DNA from: Philhelius pedissequus
Lineage: Eukaryota > Arthropoda > Insecta > Diptera > Syrphidae
Reading direction: 5' to 3'
Assembly: GCA_910595825.1 (NCBI GenBank)
Contig: OU343160.1
Location: forward strand, 54,802,982 to 54,866,981
Length of the DNA stretch: 64,000 bases
In this document: piece by piece, positions 23,201 through 36,181 of the stretch
Layout: every line of letters begins with the position of its first letter
Position numbering within the stretch: the stretch's first letter is position 1
Program-made: the position numbers and the translations under genes
Notes under the pieces: generated by a model
The model's database searches: none
What the model was told of the DNA's origin: nothing
What the model saw: the letters and a program-made list of their open reading frames with translations, nothing else

Positions 23201-23423
23201 TTAAATTTGTCTTACGGCTAAACGTCTCGACCTAGCGCGTTAAAAATTGCATACTCGTGGTCAAGGAAGTGCAATCTTTCGATCGATATGAAAAATACGA
23301 ATTTTTTTTTCAAAATCGACACATTAAAAAAAATATTTTTTCAAAAGTTCTAAAAAGAAAAAAAGTTGGTAAGTTTTTTTTTACAAAACTTTCAAATAAT
23401 ATTTTTGTATTACCTTTCTTATA

Positions 23424-24509
23424 CAGGGTGTCGCACGAATCGTGCTACAATAAGAAATTTAAATAACTTTTATTTTAATCGATTTATTTCATTAATTTTT
23501 GTTTATTGGATTAAAAATTATAATTTATTTTAAATAACTAATGGTTTTTAAAGATGATAACCTCCACGCTCATCCACGCATATGCGGCACCTGATCAGAA
23601 AATTGTTCATTGCGGCCTAAAGGGTTGAAATTTGGATCGCCTCAATTATTGTCTTAATGGACTGCTTCAATTCAGTCGAATTCCTGGGTTTCATTTTGTA
23701 CACTTCCTGCTTGACATAATCCCATACAAAAAAGTCTGGTGCAGCCTGGTCAGGTGACCTTGGGGGCCAGCGGAAAGTGCAGTTTCTGGATATCAATTTG
23801 TTTGGAAATTTTCGTTGTAGCTCCGCCATAACTTGTGTGCCTACGTGCACTTGCTCTATCTTGTTCAAACCAAATCCTGCTGAAAGGGATACGTCTTCGG
23901 AGAAGTTCTGGGCAAAAAAACTCCTTCAACATCTTTATATAACGGTCCCCATTGACAGTTTGTGTTACACCGTTTTCTTCAAAGAAGTAGGCCTGGCCTT
24001 ACTTATTCGCCTCTAATTTTCGGCAAAATTCCATGCGAATAAGTAAATTCTGAGTTGTTAACTTGCTTGTAATTTGGACATTGTACGGAAACAAGTTTAA
24101 GTCATCATGAAGTATCCGTTGTAATGACTGTCTGCTAACTCCAATTTGGCCCGATAAGTTTCGAGTCGAAACACTTGGATTTGCCTGTATTGCCGATGCA
24201 ACAGCCATGATTGAATCCTGAACCCGAACATTGGGATCTCGATGACACGATCTTCGTTCGATGCTTCCAGATTCGGCAAACATGTTCACCAGCCTCATAA
24301 TGGTCCATCTACTCGGGGTAGTACCACCAAACTCCAGCCTAAATTCCCTTTGGATGGAAATGACGGACTGCAAAGAATGGTTTCGCTGCACTATCCAAAT
24401 CCTTTTTTTCATTTTGATAAATCTAAATAGTAGCCTATAAAATAAAAAAACTCTCACTGAAAAAAGGTATTACGTTATATTTTTGTAGCACGATTCGTGC
24501 GCTACCCTG
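23424..24509 (-). mobile_element. Mariner-like element with both TIRs and TA duplication, 1,086 bp
   Basis: The ends are CAGGGTGTCGCACGAATCG at 23,424 and TAGCACGATTCGTGCG...CCCTG at 24,509. They are flanked by TA at 23,422-23,423 and 24,510-24,511. The TIRs are about 26 bp with one internal offset. The transposase lies on the minus strand and has lost the region around the first catalytic Asp. Confidence 0.85.
23617..24457 (-). pseudogene. Mariner-like (probably DD41D) transposase, internally deleted and frameshifted
   Basis: The N-terminal half (24,457-23,999) is a helix-turn-helix DNA-binding region, with FRLEFGGTTPSRWTIMRLV and LSGQIGVSRQSLQRILHDDL as its two recognisable units. After EFCRKLEANK the frame stops. 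The next sequence already lies past the first catalytic Asp (GQAYFFEENG and VNGDRYIKML, about 24,000-23,920). This implies a deletion. The second Asp is in WFEQDRAS (near 23,859), then the frame shifts and WPPRSPDQAAPDFFVWDYV carries the third (near 23,735). There are 121 bases between the two Asp codons, consistent with 41 codons after a 2-base loss. It cannot be functional. Confidence 0.82.
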
Positions 24510-24511
24510 TA

Positions 24512-26550
24512 TAACATGATTAAATCCCACCCACAATTTTCATTTTTGAATTCATAATCCATATATACTTACTTTCGTACATAATTCCTTTTCTTCTGGC
24601 AACTAATTTTAGAAATGAATATGTATTTTAGAAGGTGTCTATGTTTATCCTTCCAATTTGGTGATCCATTCAAATTTCGCTAGATCGTGTGAATGGAAAA
24701 TTCTAAGAATTTATACCACAAAATTCGAAAAAACAAAAATAAATAAATAAAAACTTTCATGGCTAATGAGAACGAACATTTAAAATTTTATCCAAATCGT
24801 ATAAACGGTTCCTCAGAAAAGGCTGTCAATGTAAAGGTTTTCGACGTTTTCAATATTCTCGAAAGCAGCTTTGAATTAAACTTTTTATGTAATATCCATA
24901 ATGCTGCAACATTAGCTTTTTCAGATGATTTACAATAAAGGACGTTTATCCTTACACAAAGATAGAGCGAGTTCTAATATTTTTTGCTTGTACATACTAA
25001 TGTGAATTGTTCACGTAATCGAGAGTATACTGTTCTGTCCTGTTAGGGTTCACATTCATTGAGAATATAAACCCCTTTAGGGGTATATGAACTCACTTGA
25101 AATTCTTGAAAAATTCAAAAACTTTGGGATGCGTATACCTATATGTACATATCAAAGCAATCAACATTGAAAAAATTCCCTCAAATCTCTACAAGCTAAT
25201 AATATTTTTTTTTCAGAAATTGAAATGGTAAATTTAAAAATTTATGAAATCCCTTTCAAGAAATTCTTAATTTTAACACCGACAGTTACCTAAACGAACA
25301 AAAAAGGACCTTCATGAGTTTATAAATATTTACAAAACGGGTGTGAAATTAAAAAAAGGTTACAAAAATAAAAATCGTTCAGACAATCTTTTATTTATTT
25401 ATAAATGATTAAATTTCTTAATAAGCCTTTGGGCCAAGTCTTCGGCCTTCGAGCGAATCTAGCACGTTCGTTCAAGTCTTTTTCTTTTTTAAGTGCCAGC
25501 AAAAAAAAAGAAAGCAAAAAAGGATTAATTACACAATAAATTAAAAATACCTACTAACCGTTAGAGGTTATAGCAAGTACTTGCCATTTTCCATAGCTTG
25601 GAAATTGTTATTTTATCAAATACACTTTCATAGTAAAACACAAAAGGTTAAAATCATAGGTAAGGTACCTACCAACGATTTTGGCTTGTCCTGCCAAATT
25701 ACAAGCATTTGCGGCTCAAAAAATGAGCACATCTGCCGCAGAAGGTGTATCTATGACTATGTATATGTAATATGTATGTATATGTAAAAAGTGGTTCTAA
25801 GTGAATAACTTTGTGTTTTCAAATATGCAGTAGGTATACGAATAGGTAGGTAATTTCCGTTTACAATCCGATCCAATTTAACCACAACATTTTAAGCCAC
25901 TAAACTGCTCCCATCCCCAATCGCAACTTCAATCATTCTCCACGTATACGTTCGCTCCATGCCAGAGTAATTTTACTCGACGGGCGACTACGACGCGAAG
26001 CGACCTCTGTGCCAGTCGCCCAGTTCCAAATTTGAATATTCGAAAATGTAGGGTAACACAAACAAAACAACACCAGCGACAGACGCGACTGTAAACGAAC
26101 AGAGCCGGATGAACCGATAGAGATTGTGTTGATTGCACAATGCACACATATTTAGCGGGAAATAAAAATACGAGTACCTACAAAAAAAAAAGAGGAAAAC
26201 AAAAATGAAAATTCTGGGCGCATAAACGTTTTGGCTTTTGGCCAATAATTATTTTCAACTCTCTGGATTTTATTGAGGGCGGAATGAGTTCAATTCAAAA
26301 TGGTAGGAGTTGGGCTTGCTTATTAAATAGACGGAACGAGATCGTGTTTCCCAGAAGCAGCAGATGAAAGTGGTGGGCATTGTTGACCCTGTTTATAACT
26401 TCTTCCTTTTGGAAAGGTCGCCGTTGTTCATGCGGGAGAGTTACCATATATGAATATTTATAGCCACTTATATCTATTTAAATTAAGATTTTTTTGTTTT
26501 ACGATTAGTTTATTGCCTTATTGGCTCGATTATTTTTTTTTATCTTTTTT
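24512..26550. other. No gene recognised
   Basis: Mostly A+T-rich. A more mixed-composition patch lies at 25,880-26,140, with overlapping minus-strand frames of 70-85 codons but no recognisable domain. It could be host unique sequence. Confidence 0.4.
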
Positions 26551-26559
26551 TTTTCTTCC

Positions 26560-26760
26560 AAAAATAACGGCAACTGCCATATAAATTTTTGGAAGGAAAA
26601 TGGTAAATATCAATTATCTCGAAACCGGCTTCTAACGATTTTAACAAGCAAAAATTCAGTTCACCATTACAAAACACAAATTTTTTAATTGAAATGCTAT
26701 TAACGGTACCTGTCATTTAACAATTTTTACATGATTGTGCAAATGGCCCTTAAAATTATA
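26560..26760. repeat. Dispersed repeat R fragment
   Basis: Short R modules are visible, such as AAAATAACGGCAACTGCCAT, CTCGAAACCGGCTTCTAACG and TTAACGGTACCTGTCATTTA. The copy is diverged and lacks ends. Confidence 0.45.
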
Positions 26761-26959
26761 AATACCAACATTTTCGAAAAATGTTTTTTTTTGTGATTTT
26801 TTGAAAAAAAAGAAGATATTTTCGAAACGGGTTTTTTTTTATTTTTATTTAATTTTGGTGTAAGCAGTACCGACATTTATTTGGTTAAGCTTCATAACTT
26901 AACCTAACTTTAAACTACATACGAGTATATGAAACTCAGGGCTAAGATTATATTGATTT

Positions 26960-28770
26960 GCGTGGACGATTTAACAGGAGAAGTCTTAGGCTGGGAGTGC
27001 TGAGGTTGAAGTCGAAACAGTTTTCGTTCAAATCAACCCTAGGCAGCATACGGGTAATAGGTTCATTGAAACCATAAGAGGTACGATGAGCAATCAGAAA
27101 GAAGAGGCTAGGGTTTTCTTAGATTACGGGGGTTAGTGCTGAGAAAAATAGAATTGTAGAGGGTTTCAGATTCAACGGAACCTGAGAGGAGTAGATGAAT
27201 AAAGAAGATTTCAGTTATGTCTCTTCGCTCTGGCACGGTATTAAGGTTAGTTCGTTGATGGCGATTTTAATAGGGTGGCGGCATCAAAGGATTATTTCAA
27301 GACAGGCCGCGAAGGCAGGAATCTTAAGAAACCGCGTTGAATGCTCTCGATTCTAGAGATATAAATTTGTTGATATGGGGACAAAATTGGCAGGCGTATT
27401 CAAGTATCTGGTGACGTAGGGTCGGAGAATTCTTTGGACAATCGCTTCACAAAACCAAGCATTAAATTGGCTTTTGAAATAATATTATCGATGTATATTA
27501 TGAAATTGAGCTCTTGGTCACATAATATGCCGAAGTCTCGAATCGATTCAACAATGGCTAAGGGTTGATTGTGAAGAGAGTAACTCCTGGGAGAAGATCT
27601 TATGTGTTTGCGTGAAAAAGTGATTGATTTACATTTGGCAATATTAAGCCCTAAGCAGTTTTTGATACACAAGCTTGAGAAACTGTCGAGATCTAATTGG
27701 ATAAGAGAAAAGTCGTATGAGGAAAAATTGTCTTGGAAAACTTAGTATCGTCAGCGTATAATGACATATGGGAATATTTAATTACCAAATCAATATCGTT
27801 AATTGTAAGATTAAGAAGCATAGGGCCTAAGTGACCTCCTTGGGGGACACCGGAGGTAGCTAAAAATGAATTGGAGAGGGCAGATTTGAAACGAAAACTG
27901 TAATACCTGTTTTCCAGATGAGAACACATCTATTTTAAGTAGATAGACTTAAAGCCGAGGGTGGACAATTTTAAAAGTATTTGTCTAATCGAATATGTTG
28001 TCAAAAAAGCCTTACTAAAGTCATTAGAGATAACATCTACTTCTCAAACTTTACAAATTCAACTATGTTAGTTGTGGTAGACCTATACGTTTGAGAAAGG
28101 CATGTCGTCTAGGGGAAATGAGAGACTTACAACGGAATCTTAAAAATTCCTACAAAATATTTTCAAATATTTTAGGGATATGTAAAAGATTGGCAATAGG
28201 ATTTAGTTTTTAATATCGATCTTAGTACCCTTTTTGTATATTGGGGTTATGAAAGAGGTTTTCCATACCTGAGGAAATTCTCCTTGAGATAGCGGTAGAC
28301 TGAACATTTTGGAGAGCGGAAAAGAGAGGGCTGAAGGACTTTTTTTTAAGAATATTGCGGGGAGGCCATCAAGGCCAGAAAGATACTCATCGTTAAGTTG
28401 ATTCAACTTATTCTCGATGATAAGTGGAAGAAATCGGCCTAGTGAGAAATTTGGCAAATAATCGAAATAATCTGAACCAGGTATAAAGGAATCGTCGGCT
28501 GATTGCTTAAATTATGTGGCATAAAAGTAGGCAATATCTTGCGGATTATTCAAAGTTTCGTTATTGAAGTTAGGGTAACCAACCATCGGATTTTCTTTTG
28601 TAATTGACGAACTGAAAGAATGATTTATGAACATTTATATGGTTGGTTTGTGTTTCTATTAAATAGCGTTGGTAGAGGGTGTTGTATAGCTCTGAAGTGA
28701 AGATAATGATTAAAATAGTTAGAGCGAATCTTGCGGTTATACCAAGGTTGAGTATTTAATTTAATTTTTA
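26960..28770 (-). pseudogene. Non-LTR retrotransposon reverse transcriptase fossil (Jockey/I group)
   Basis: Read leftwards, an NNPQDIAYFYAT-type pre-palm region near 28,540 leads to YLSGLDGLPAIFLKK and SFITPIYKKGTKIDIKN (28,457-28,203). Then come FLATSGVPQGGHLGPMLL and the active-site box SLYADDTKFS, with YADD intact at 27,747-27,758. Next are LGLNIAKCKSITFSRK and ESIRDFGILCDQELNFIIYI (27,672-27,400), then an ESIQRGFLRF-like C-terminal block near 27,340. Degenerate tail sequence can be followed to about 26,960. Stops and frameshifts separate the blocks and no endonuclease or gag part is visible. The protein would be a reverse transcriptase with its C-terminal tail. No poly(A) or target duplication was found, so the ends are approximate. 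Confidence 0.8.
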
Positions 28771-28859
28771 ATTTTTAAGATTTGTTATTAATTTTATATT
28801 AATAAATACTTAAAATTACAATACAATTTTTTTTAGAAAAAAATTAAAGAAATTTTGTA

Positions 28860-30180
28860 TATAAAAAATTAATTAAAAGACGACTTTAAAAATATATTAC
28901 ACGTTTTTACTACCTACACACTTTTAAACCAAAATGAAGACCATATATATATAGTAATGCACAGATTTGTATTAAAATCTTTATAGCCGTCTTTGAGATC
29001 GCGTTTAGGCTGCAAATTGTTGTACAGACAAACAAATACAAATGCAAAAGTTGCATTAGGGAACGAATATCGCAAAGAAAAAATCTCACACACACGTCAA
29101 AGTATAAATGATATATATAATAACTAAATTTCCCTTCTTGAATATTTCCTTTTAGGAGTACCATATTCTCAACGAAGCTCTCCATAAACAGTAACTAAGA
29201 AAATTGCTTAGCTTACAAAAATTGTCTCCGATGTTTAAAATGAACGCTTATTATTATTTGTATAGCTAAAGAAGAAGCATTTAAAAATGGCTACTCTGGC
29301 AACACTGGCTATTAGAAAACATTTACTAGTGTTAGTGTTTTCTATTTTTCTTTTTATTGGCTTCTTTTCTCTTAGAATCATATTTTTTTGTTTCTATTTC
29401 TATTTTAAAGCAAAATTGCCAAACAAATTGTGAAAAAAGCGGAAAAAAAATAATAAGTGAAAGGAATAGACGCAAACGAGGACATCACTAGCAAAAATGT
29501 CTTTAATTGATTTTGATAGTTGCCAAGAAGTTTAAAAGATTTTTTTGGTGTATTTTTGTGATAGATACTCTACTCTACCTGTTTCAACCTAACCCATCAA
29601 ACGATTCTTTAAAAAAAAACCTTTCCAACAAGCTCATCTAATGGTCTTCACATAAAATTTAAGATAGCTATAGCTACTACTCTGCGGTTGTTTTGGGAAA
29701 ATTTAGTTTTAAGTGTTTCATAAAATTTTTGTTTTTTGTTAAAAGAAAATGGAGGTAAATCTTGAAATTTAAAGTAGAATATATGCATTTTTTTTAACTA
29801 ATTAAAGACGACAAGTTATTATTCTTACCTAAGGGTTTTTGAATCAGCAATAATAACCATATCAAGGATGCGTTTTATTCTCTACTGGCCGGGATTGATG
29901 TGGATTAGACGGGTGATTTACAAAAATGTCAAATCAACCTAGAAATGAAAACAAATCAAACGACATTTGTTCTGCTTGCTCAATTGTTAACCAGAATACC
30001 GTTATTTTATATAAGGTAACAGAAGGTAATCAATATTGGCTTAGAAGTTTCAAACTTGCATCGCAACACTCAACTATATGAATGTTAGCATCTTTATGCT
30101 TAATATATGTGTTCTTGGTGGTACATCGACAGATCGTTTTTTTTTTTAATAATTGAGTGCACTTTAAAGGGGTCTTAAGC
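28860..30180. other. No gene recognised
   Basis: Apart from a short R/L-like start (28,860-28,910) I see no domain, transposon end or RNA structure. Confidence 0.4.
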
Positions 30181-30189
30181 TAAACAACA

Positions 30190-31720
30190 CTTAATAAGAT
30201 CAAGTATACAGTGCGAGTGATGGGAAAGTTTCTGAATATCTAAATAATAGCAGAAAATAGAGCCGGGTAAAACATTACACATTCGTGTTGTACGACTAAA
30301 GAAAAAATCTCTGTATACTTGACACTACGTCCGCAGAGTAAACTGTTGAGCATTTCTAGAGGCGCGAATATTATGGTTGAATAGCTTAAGAAGAGGAATG
30401 CAACTTGCAATTTGGCTGGAACATTGTTTATAAAAATATCAATAAAATAATGGAAGACATGACACATTTCGACAATGCTTCGAGAGATATAAATGCTTCC
30501 ATTATAATCCTACGCTATCGCCTATTATGTTTTGAGCTCTGCTTTGAATTCTATCAAATGATTTCCAGCTTTGGAAGAATGAAGGGTTTACAGATTACAG
30601 CGAGAGTGGAAAAGAATTTCTTGCATCTCCGAAGAAAGCACAAACACCTTGCATCGTTTTTGGCGACATTAAGTATGTGTCTATTCCATAAGAGGTGGTC
30701 TGTGATGAACATACAAATGACTGAAAGCTGATCGGTTTCTGCAATGCAAATGTCGCTCATGGATAGCTCATGAGCTTCGGTGTATTACATTCTAGCCGTT
30801 TTTTTTATTGATGTCAAGATCTGAATTTATCGCGCTTATTATACGCTGCTGTTGGAGATCCACATAGGAAGAACAAGGAGGTGAATCTGAAAACGAATAT
30901 GAAAAGCTGATAGTACTATCGCCAGCAAAATAGTTTAGTTAGAAGATCCAGATAAGAGATCTTAAATGAAAATGTGAAAAATTGTTGGAGACAGAACGGA
31001 GCCCTGGGGCACATCAGCATTTATTTTATGAATTTCAGACTTGAAACCATCCAATTTCTAATCCAATGAAGAAGAGATTCATCGATGCAAATGCACGTAT
31101 TTTCGATAAGAGAGCTTGATACCAAACTCTATTAAATGCTTTTGAAATATCAAGTGTAATAATCTTACTTTTTCTCCAAAACGATTTAAAAATTTGTGTG
31201 CCACTGTTCGGTGAGATGTACCATCAGATCACCAGTGGACTACGAATGCCATACTGCCGGCTATTAAGGTAATTTCGTTCTTCAACGAATTTCTTGAGCT
31301 GATTATTAATCAGGTTTTCCATGACCTTGGAAAAAGGGACTTAAATACAAATTTACAATAGTTGGACGGCGAAGAAATTTCGCCTTTTTTAGGAACGGGC
31401 TATAGAAATGCTGTTTTTTCATCCACTAGGAAAGATACCAGTAGAGTAGGTAGATGGAAGAGCTTCGGCATGAAGAAGATATCTTCAGAACGATGGGGGG
31501 ATACTATTCGGGCCATTGGATTTGTGTACATCAAGAACTTTAAACACTTTAGCAACTGCACGAGTGCGAAAGAAGATTCATCCTAAGAGAAATCATACAC
31601 TCTCATGTACTGAAGAAGTAATTACACTTTCTAAAAGCGTCGAGTTAACAATTTGCTGTAAGCAAATTGGCTTTTCACGTAAGCTGACAAAGGAGTGTCA
31701 TTAATGACGATCGTTGGAGC
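30190..31720 (-). pseudogene. Second non-LTR reverse transcriptase fossil, different lineage from 26960-28770
   Basis: On the minus strand KVLDVHKSNGPNSIPP (31,501-31,550) opens the palm. ITLDISKAFNRVWYQALL follows near 31,110. The active-site box reads YFAGDSTISF near 30,920, so the first Asp of YADD is Gly. The thumb and tail regions follow, with DQLSVICMFITDHLLWNRHI (30,760-30,640), NNVPAKLQVAFLF and a VYRDFFFSRTTRMCNVLPG end (30,320-30,250). At least eight stops or frameshifts interrupt the reading. The block order and tail are those of abundant insect Jockey/I-type elements. I could not see either terminus or a target duplication. Confidence 0.78.
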
Positions 31721-34700
31721 TGAACAAGAAGTTGTATCTACGTCGTATATTTTTTTACAAATTACAAAAGTTCTTGCTATATTTCGGACAATGTAATATT
31801 TTTCACCTTAAATTTTGGTAACGGTTTGAAAAAATAGAAACAATTTTTGTTTATTTTCATATTTCTCTCAGCATGGGGGTGAACGCTATATTTTCGTATT
31901 TTCTCACAAAACGTGTATAGCGATTTTGATTAAACTTCGTAAACATAATAAACGAAATAATCACCAAAATTCTTTCTTTTCAGATTACTTGCCAAATAAA
32001 TTCCATAAAAAAAAACATTCAGGCTTTTGAAAGATTATGAGAATTTCTTCGACGCATTTCGTTATAATTTCTCAATCCGATAGTTTTGAAAAACAGAACA
32101 ATCCTTAAGAAAATAATTAATTTTTAACTGTAGTCAATTTTGACTAAAATTACTCTTCGACCTAAGAACTGATAAACCAAGTCAATTGATATTGAGAGCT
32201 GATAATAATAAAAATGTATAAGATTGCAAATAACTCTGACTAATCTATTCTGCAATAATTCACACACTCGAAAATGGTCAAAAATAACTAGTTTCTGTAA
32301 AGCTTCGCTAATATTTTAAGGTAAATGATACCAGATATTCCATAATTTATTCTGTTTTCTGTAAACAGGAATTATTCATGACACAACAATTGTGTTTTTC
32401 AGCACCCCACAATGAGTATTTCTTAAACTGTCCGTTGCTGGCAACTGTCATAAAACTGTTAGAACTATTATAAACTGGTATTTCTCTACTCCCGTCGTAT
32501 TTAATAAGCTATACTCTCTCCCAGAAAAATAGTCAATGTAGGCAAGATATGACGTTTGCCTCTGATTATCGCTACTGTTGATTGCATAAATCTGTCACTC
32601 AATAAAGCTCTCACCACAGGGTTTTCGTAGTAAGTATTTTAAATGAACCCAAATATGAAAGAATAGTATGTAGGGTTACCGCTCTTTTTTCCGATAGGAT
32701 TTTCTATTTAATCGTTTTGCTTATAAAAATTTATATTTTTATATTTTCCACACCATACCATGAGGTAAGATGAAAGGTGCGTTTTTGAAGGGTATCCCCA
32801 GTAGGCCTAATCCCTTTTAAATAAAAAGCAAGCAAAAATAACAAAAATATTCATTATCAGATTTGTTTTTCTTTGGTGGCGAGTTTTGGCCTTTGGAACT
32901 GCTTCTGTCTTATTTTGCAAATTTTTATGATTTTTTTTTGTCGCGACAACAATTTTGTTTTTCGGAACTTAATTCTTTTGAAATCCTCGAAGCCATTTCG
33001 AACTAATTGTAGAACTTAAGAAAACACACCTCCTTAAAAATACACGAGTTAAAAATACAAATTGCACAAAACTTTAAAATAAATAAACCTTTTAAACAAA
33101 CATTGGATGCAAAATTACTTTACTTCACATTAATTAAAATTTTGCAAATCACGTTTATCTGTAAAAAAAGCAGCTTTACTTAAAATGTTGTTCCTGCATT
33201 TAAACGTATTTTGCACACATTAAAAGAATTGCAAAAAAAGAAAACACTCCACGATAACACTCATTATTCAAAACTTTTTGTAAAGCTTTCAAATCAAAAG
33301 CATCTCAACCGAAACCCAACGAAAAAAAAACCGATCAATTTAAGAAAAGGACACGGGTAACTCTGACAGCAATCAATATTTAATGGGGGTTGAATAGGCA
33401 GCAGCCACAGGCCACAGCAAAGCAATTCAGTCCACTCGACACTCAGATGTGCGCTGAGTAGGATGTTGGGGCTGCATCCGATGCAATGAAATTTTTAATC
33501 ATTATTTTATATATTTACGAGCGTGCAAACACTTTTTATGGAGAAGTTCTTTCAAATTAGTATGGTGCAAAAATATGACACGTTACTGATTTTGAAAAAG
33601 CTTTCCCATAAAGCGTGTACTGCCTATTTTTCTGGGACAGAGTAAGAACTCAGAGGTTTTATAAATAAAATGTTTGTATAAGCTTTTGTACAAAATATTA
33701 AGGTAGGTATTTGGGTAGGTATATATCATTTACCCTGTTACTTGAAATTCAACATACAAACTTTAATTTCCTTCCTTTATAAGAATAAGAAAATAACAAG
33801 CTTTAATTTAATAAGGCCACATACAGTTATAAAGTATCTTGTATTCTTGATTATCATCTTAAATAGAGTTTTTCGTTTCGTATTAATTTAACAGCCCCAC
33901 AATTTGTGAACGAAACATAAAATTAATAGTGGTTGACGTTTTCATTGCCTTTCCATTAAAAAAAGAACTCCTTCCTTACTTCTGATATTATGTAGATATA
34001 CAGACATACTACACCCCTATATAGTAAGAATTAAGTGAACCACACAGAAATCACGATTCAGCAATTTATCGACGGAGATTGTATTGCTTCATTTTTAATT
34101 TTGCTGAAACAGAAATGCAGTGTTATAGACCTCCACCTCAATCCTACCTATAGACATGCCATGCACAATTCTACCGCATAGTTGACCGTGTCGTCGAATT
34201 GGAGTGGAGATTCTCATTCACATACTTCCAACACAGTTCATTCCTGTGTTATTTCTACATATATAACTACCTAGCTGAACCAAAGGCAACAGGGAGTACT
34301 TGTGAATTTTTATTGGGGTTCAGAGTGCATGAAATTGAACCCAGTTCCAGTTGACTGTAATTCACAAGAATCCTCTCTTCAATATATAACTATAGATAGG
34401 TATACCGTATACCTTACCTACATATACCTTTATCCTACCACAATTCGTAACAACTGTTAACGACGACGACTCGACTGGTCAAGGTAGATGAAACCTTTAA
34501 TTTATCGCAAAGCTCATACGTGGTGCACTCGGACCATAGGGAATGTTTGGGGCGAATCTTTGGCCAGAGTTGAACTCCAGATTCTGTCAGATTTCTCAGA
34601 AGGTTGTTGCATAGAAATGGTTTTGTATTTGAGGCAAATTACCACATTCGTAATAAATCTTCCGAGATGAAAATATGAAATTTCAAAATAGTTCTTTGTA

Positions 34701-36179
34701 GTTTTTTGTTCTTCCTCTTAAGTGGTTTGCTTTGGGATTCATTTAAAGACAAAAAGCTAACCAAAATGTTGTGGTGTTTTAAACTCTTGCATAGCTGAGA
34801 CATTCTTATAGGAACTTTATTTATTTGTCTTGCCTTTTATTTATTATCACGTTTGACGTTTTGAAATGGGAAGTTGCCTCATGAAAGTAGAGTGAAGACA
34901 AGTTATTTTTTTTAAAGTGGGTACCTACTTTCCTGTCTGAAGGAACATTTTGTCCACAAAGTTTAGAGCCTAGTTGGAAATTCTTTAAACATGTTTGTGT
35001 TCGTGGACTTTAACAAAAGTCTGAGACAAATAGAAACAAAAAAGAAAACATCATTGTGGATAGGTCCCCTGGCGGAAGTAAAACGAAGAAATGTCGATGG
35101 GAAACAGCAACAGATGGCGCTGTACGTTATGTGAAAATGACTCGCGTGTATTGTATCGTATGACGTTAAGTATTTTATTCGGGTGTAACTTCTTAAGTTT
35201 CATCAGTTTTTTGATACGTTCTGGCCAAATTTGTTTTTAAAATTATATCTTATTCCATAATAATGTTCTATTAGACAGACAAGTTGCACTTAGAGTAGGA
35301 TACTCCTAAAAGATTAATTTCAAACTTGTATGGAATTATGTAAGCAGGTTCATAAAACTCGCCAAGAACCACATTTTGATGTTCGCAGAAATGATGAATC
35401 AGACTCCTTGGCAAAATTAGTAGCACTACTAAAATTCGCTTCATAACAAATCGAATCGACATGAAAACTTATTTGCTTTATTTTATAATTTGCAACTCAA
35501 ATAATTCTAAGCACTTTAAACTCTTCCTACGAAATATGTATCTACTATATTTTGACATCTCACAGTTTATATACTACTTTTCTTATTTTAAAATATCCCA
35601 ATTACAATAAAATTACTTTTAATTTTACGCAACAATTTTCAAATTAAAACTGAACTGAATGGCAACTCTTAGATGTAGTTTTATATGATCAATTGAGTTG
35701 TGAAGGTTCTCATCTTAGATTACGAGAAATTTCCTTTCAAGTATGATGGGAATTAAAAAGTCGTCGATAAGTTCGGTAGGTGGTTGTCATTGATAACCTA
35801 ACCTAATCTATTTTCATATATATGTCGCATCTAGATGGGGTTGATGATAATTGTTTTTTGTTTTCAAAAAGAGGAACGTATTTCAAATAAATTGGTACAA
35901 TATTATATCACTAAAATTTGGATTGCACTTGCAAAATGACGTAAATTTGCTGAAAATAGTATTATGTTACTACACGCGACACGGCAGTGGGTGGTAAAAG
36001 TGTTTTATGATATATAATGACTTTAGAAGCCTTAACTTTAATGCAATACATTTATTTATTTGAATTTAACATTTAAATATCTTTTTTAATCGGATTTCTT
36101 TTCTTTGCAGGTAAGTTAAATGCTACTACTGATCTGTATAATGGAGATATAAGGGTGAGTTTTATAGAGCTGGTATATG
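31720..36179. other. Long stretch without recognisable genes or repeats
   Basis: This 4.4-kb interval is the largest part of the window without copies of R, L or a transposon end. A G+C-richer patch lies at 33,350-33,480 and another at 34,120-34,560. ORFs are at most about 63 codons and carry no known domain. It may be genuine host intergenic or intronic DNA. Confidence 0.45.
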
Positions 36180-36181
36180 TA

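Noticed and set aside
25929..26245. Three overlapping minus-strand frames of 70-85 codons in mixed-composition DNA
   Set aside because: The frames overlap each other in different phases and none shows a motif. Local G+C content alone lengthens random frames here.
30405..30731. 108-codon plus-strand frame
   Set aside because: It is the antisense shadow of the reverse-transcriptase fossil whose blocks are readable on the minus strand.
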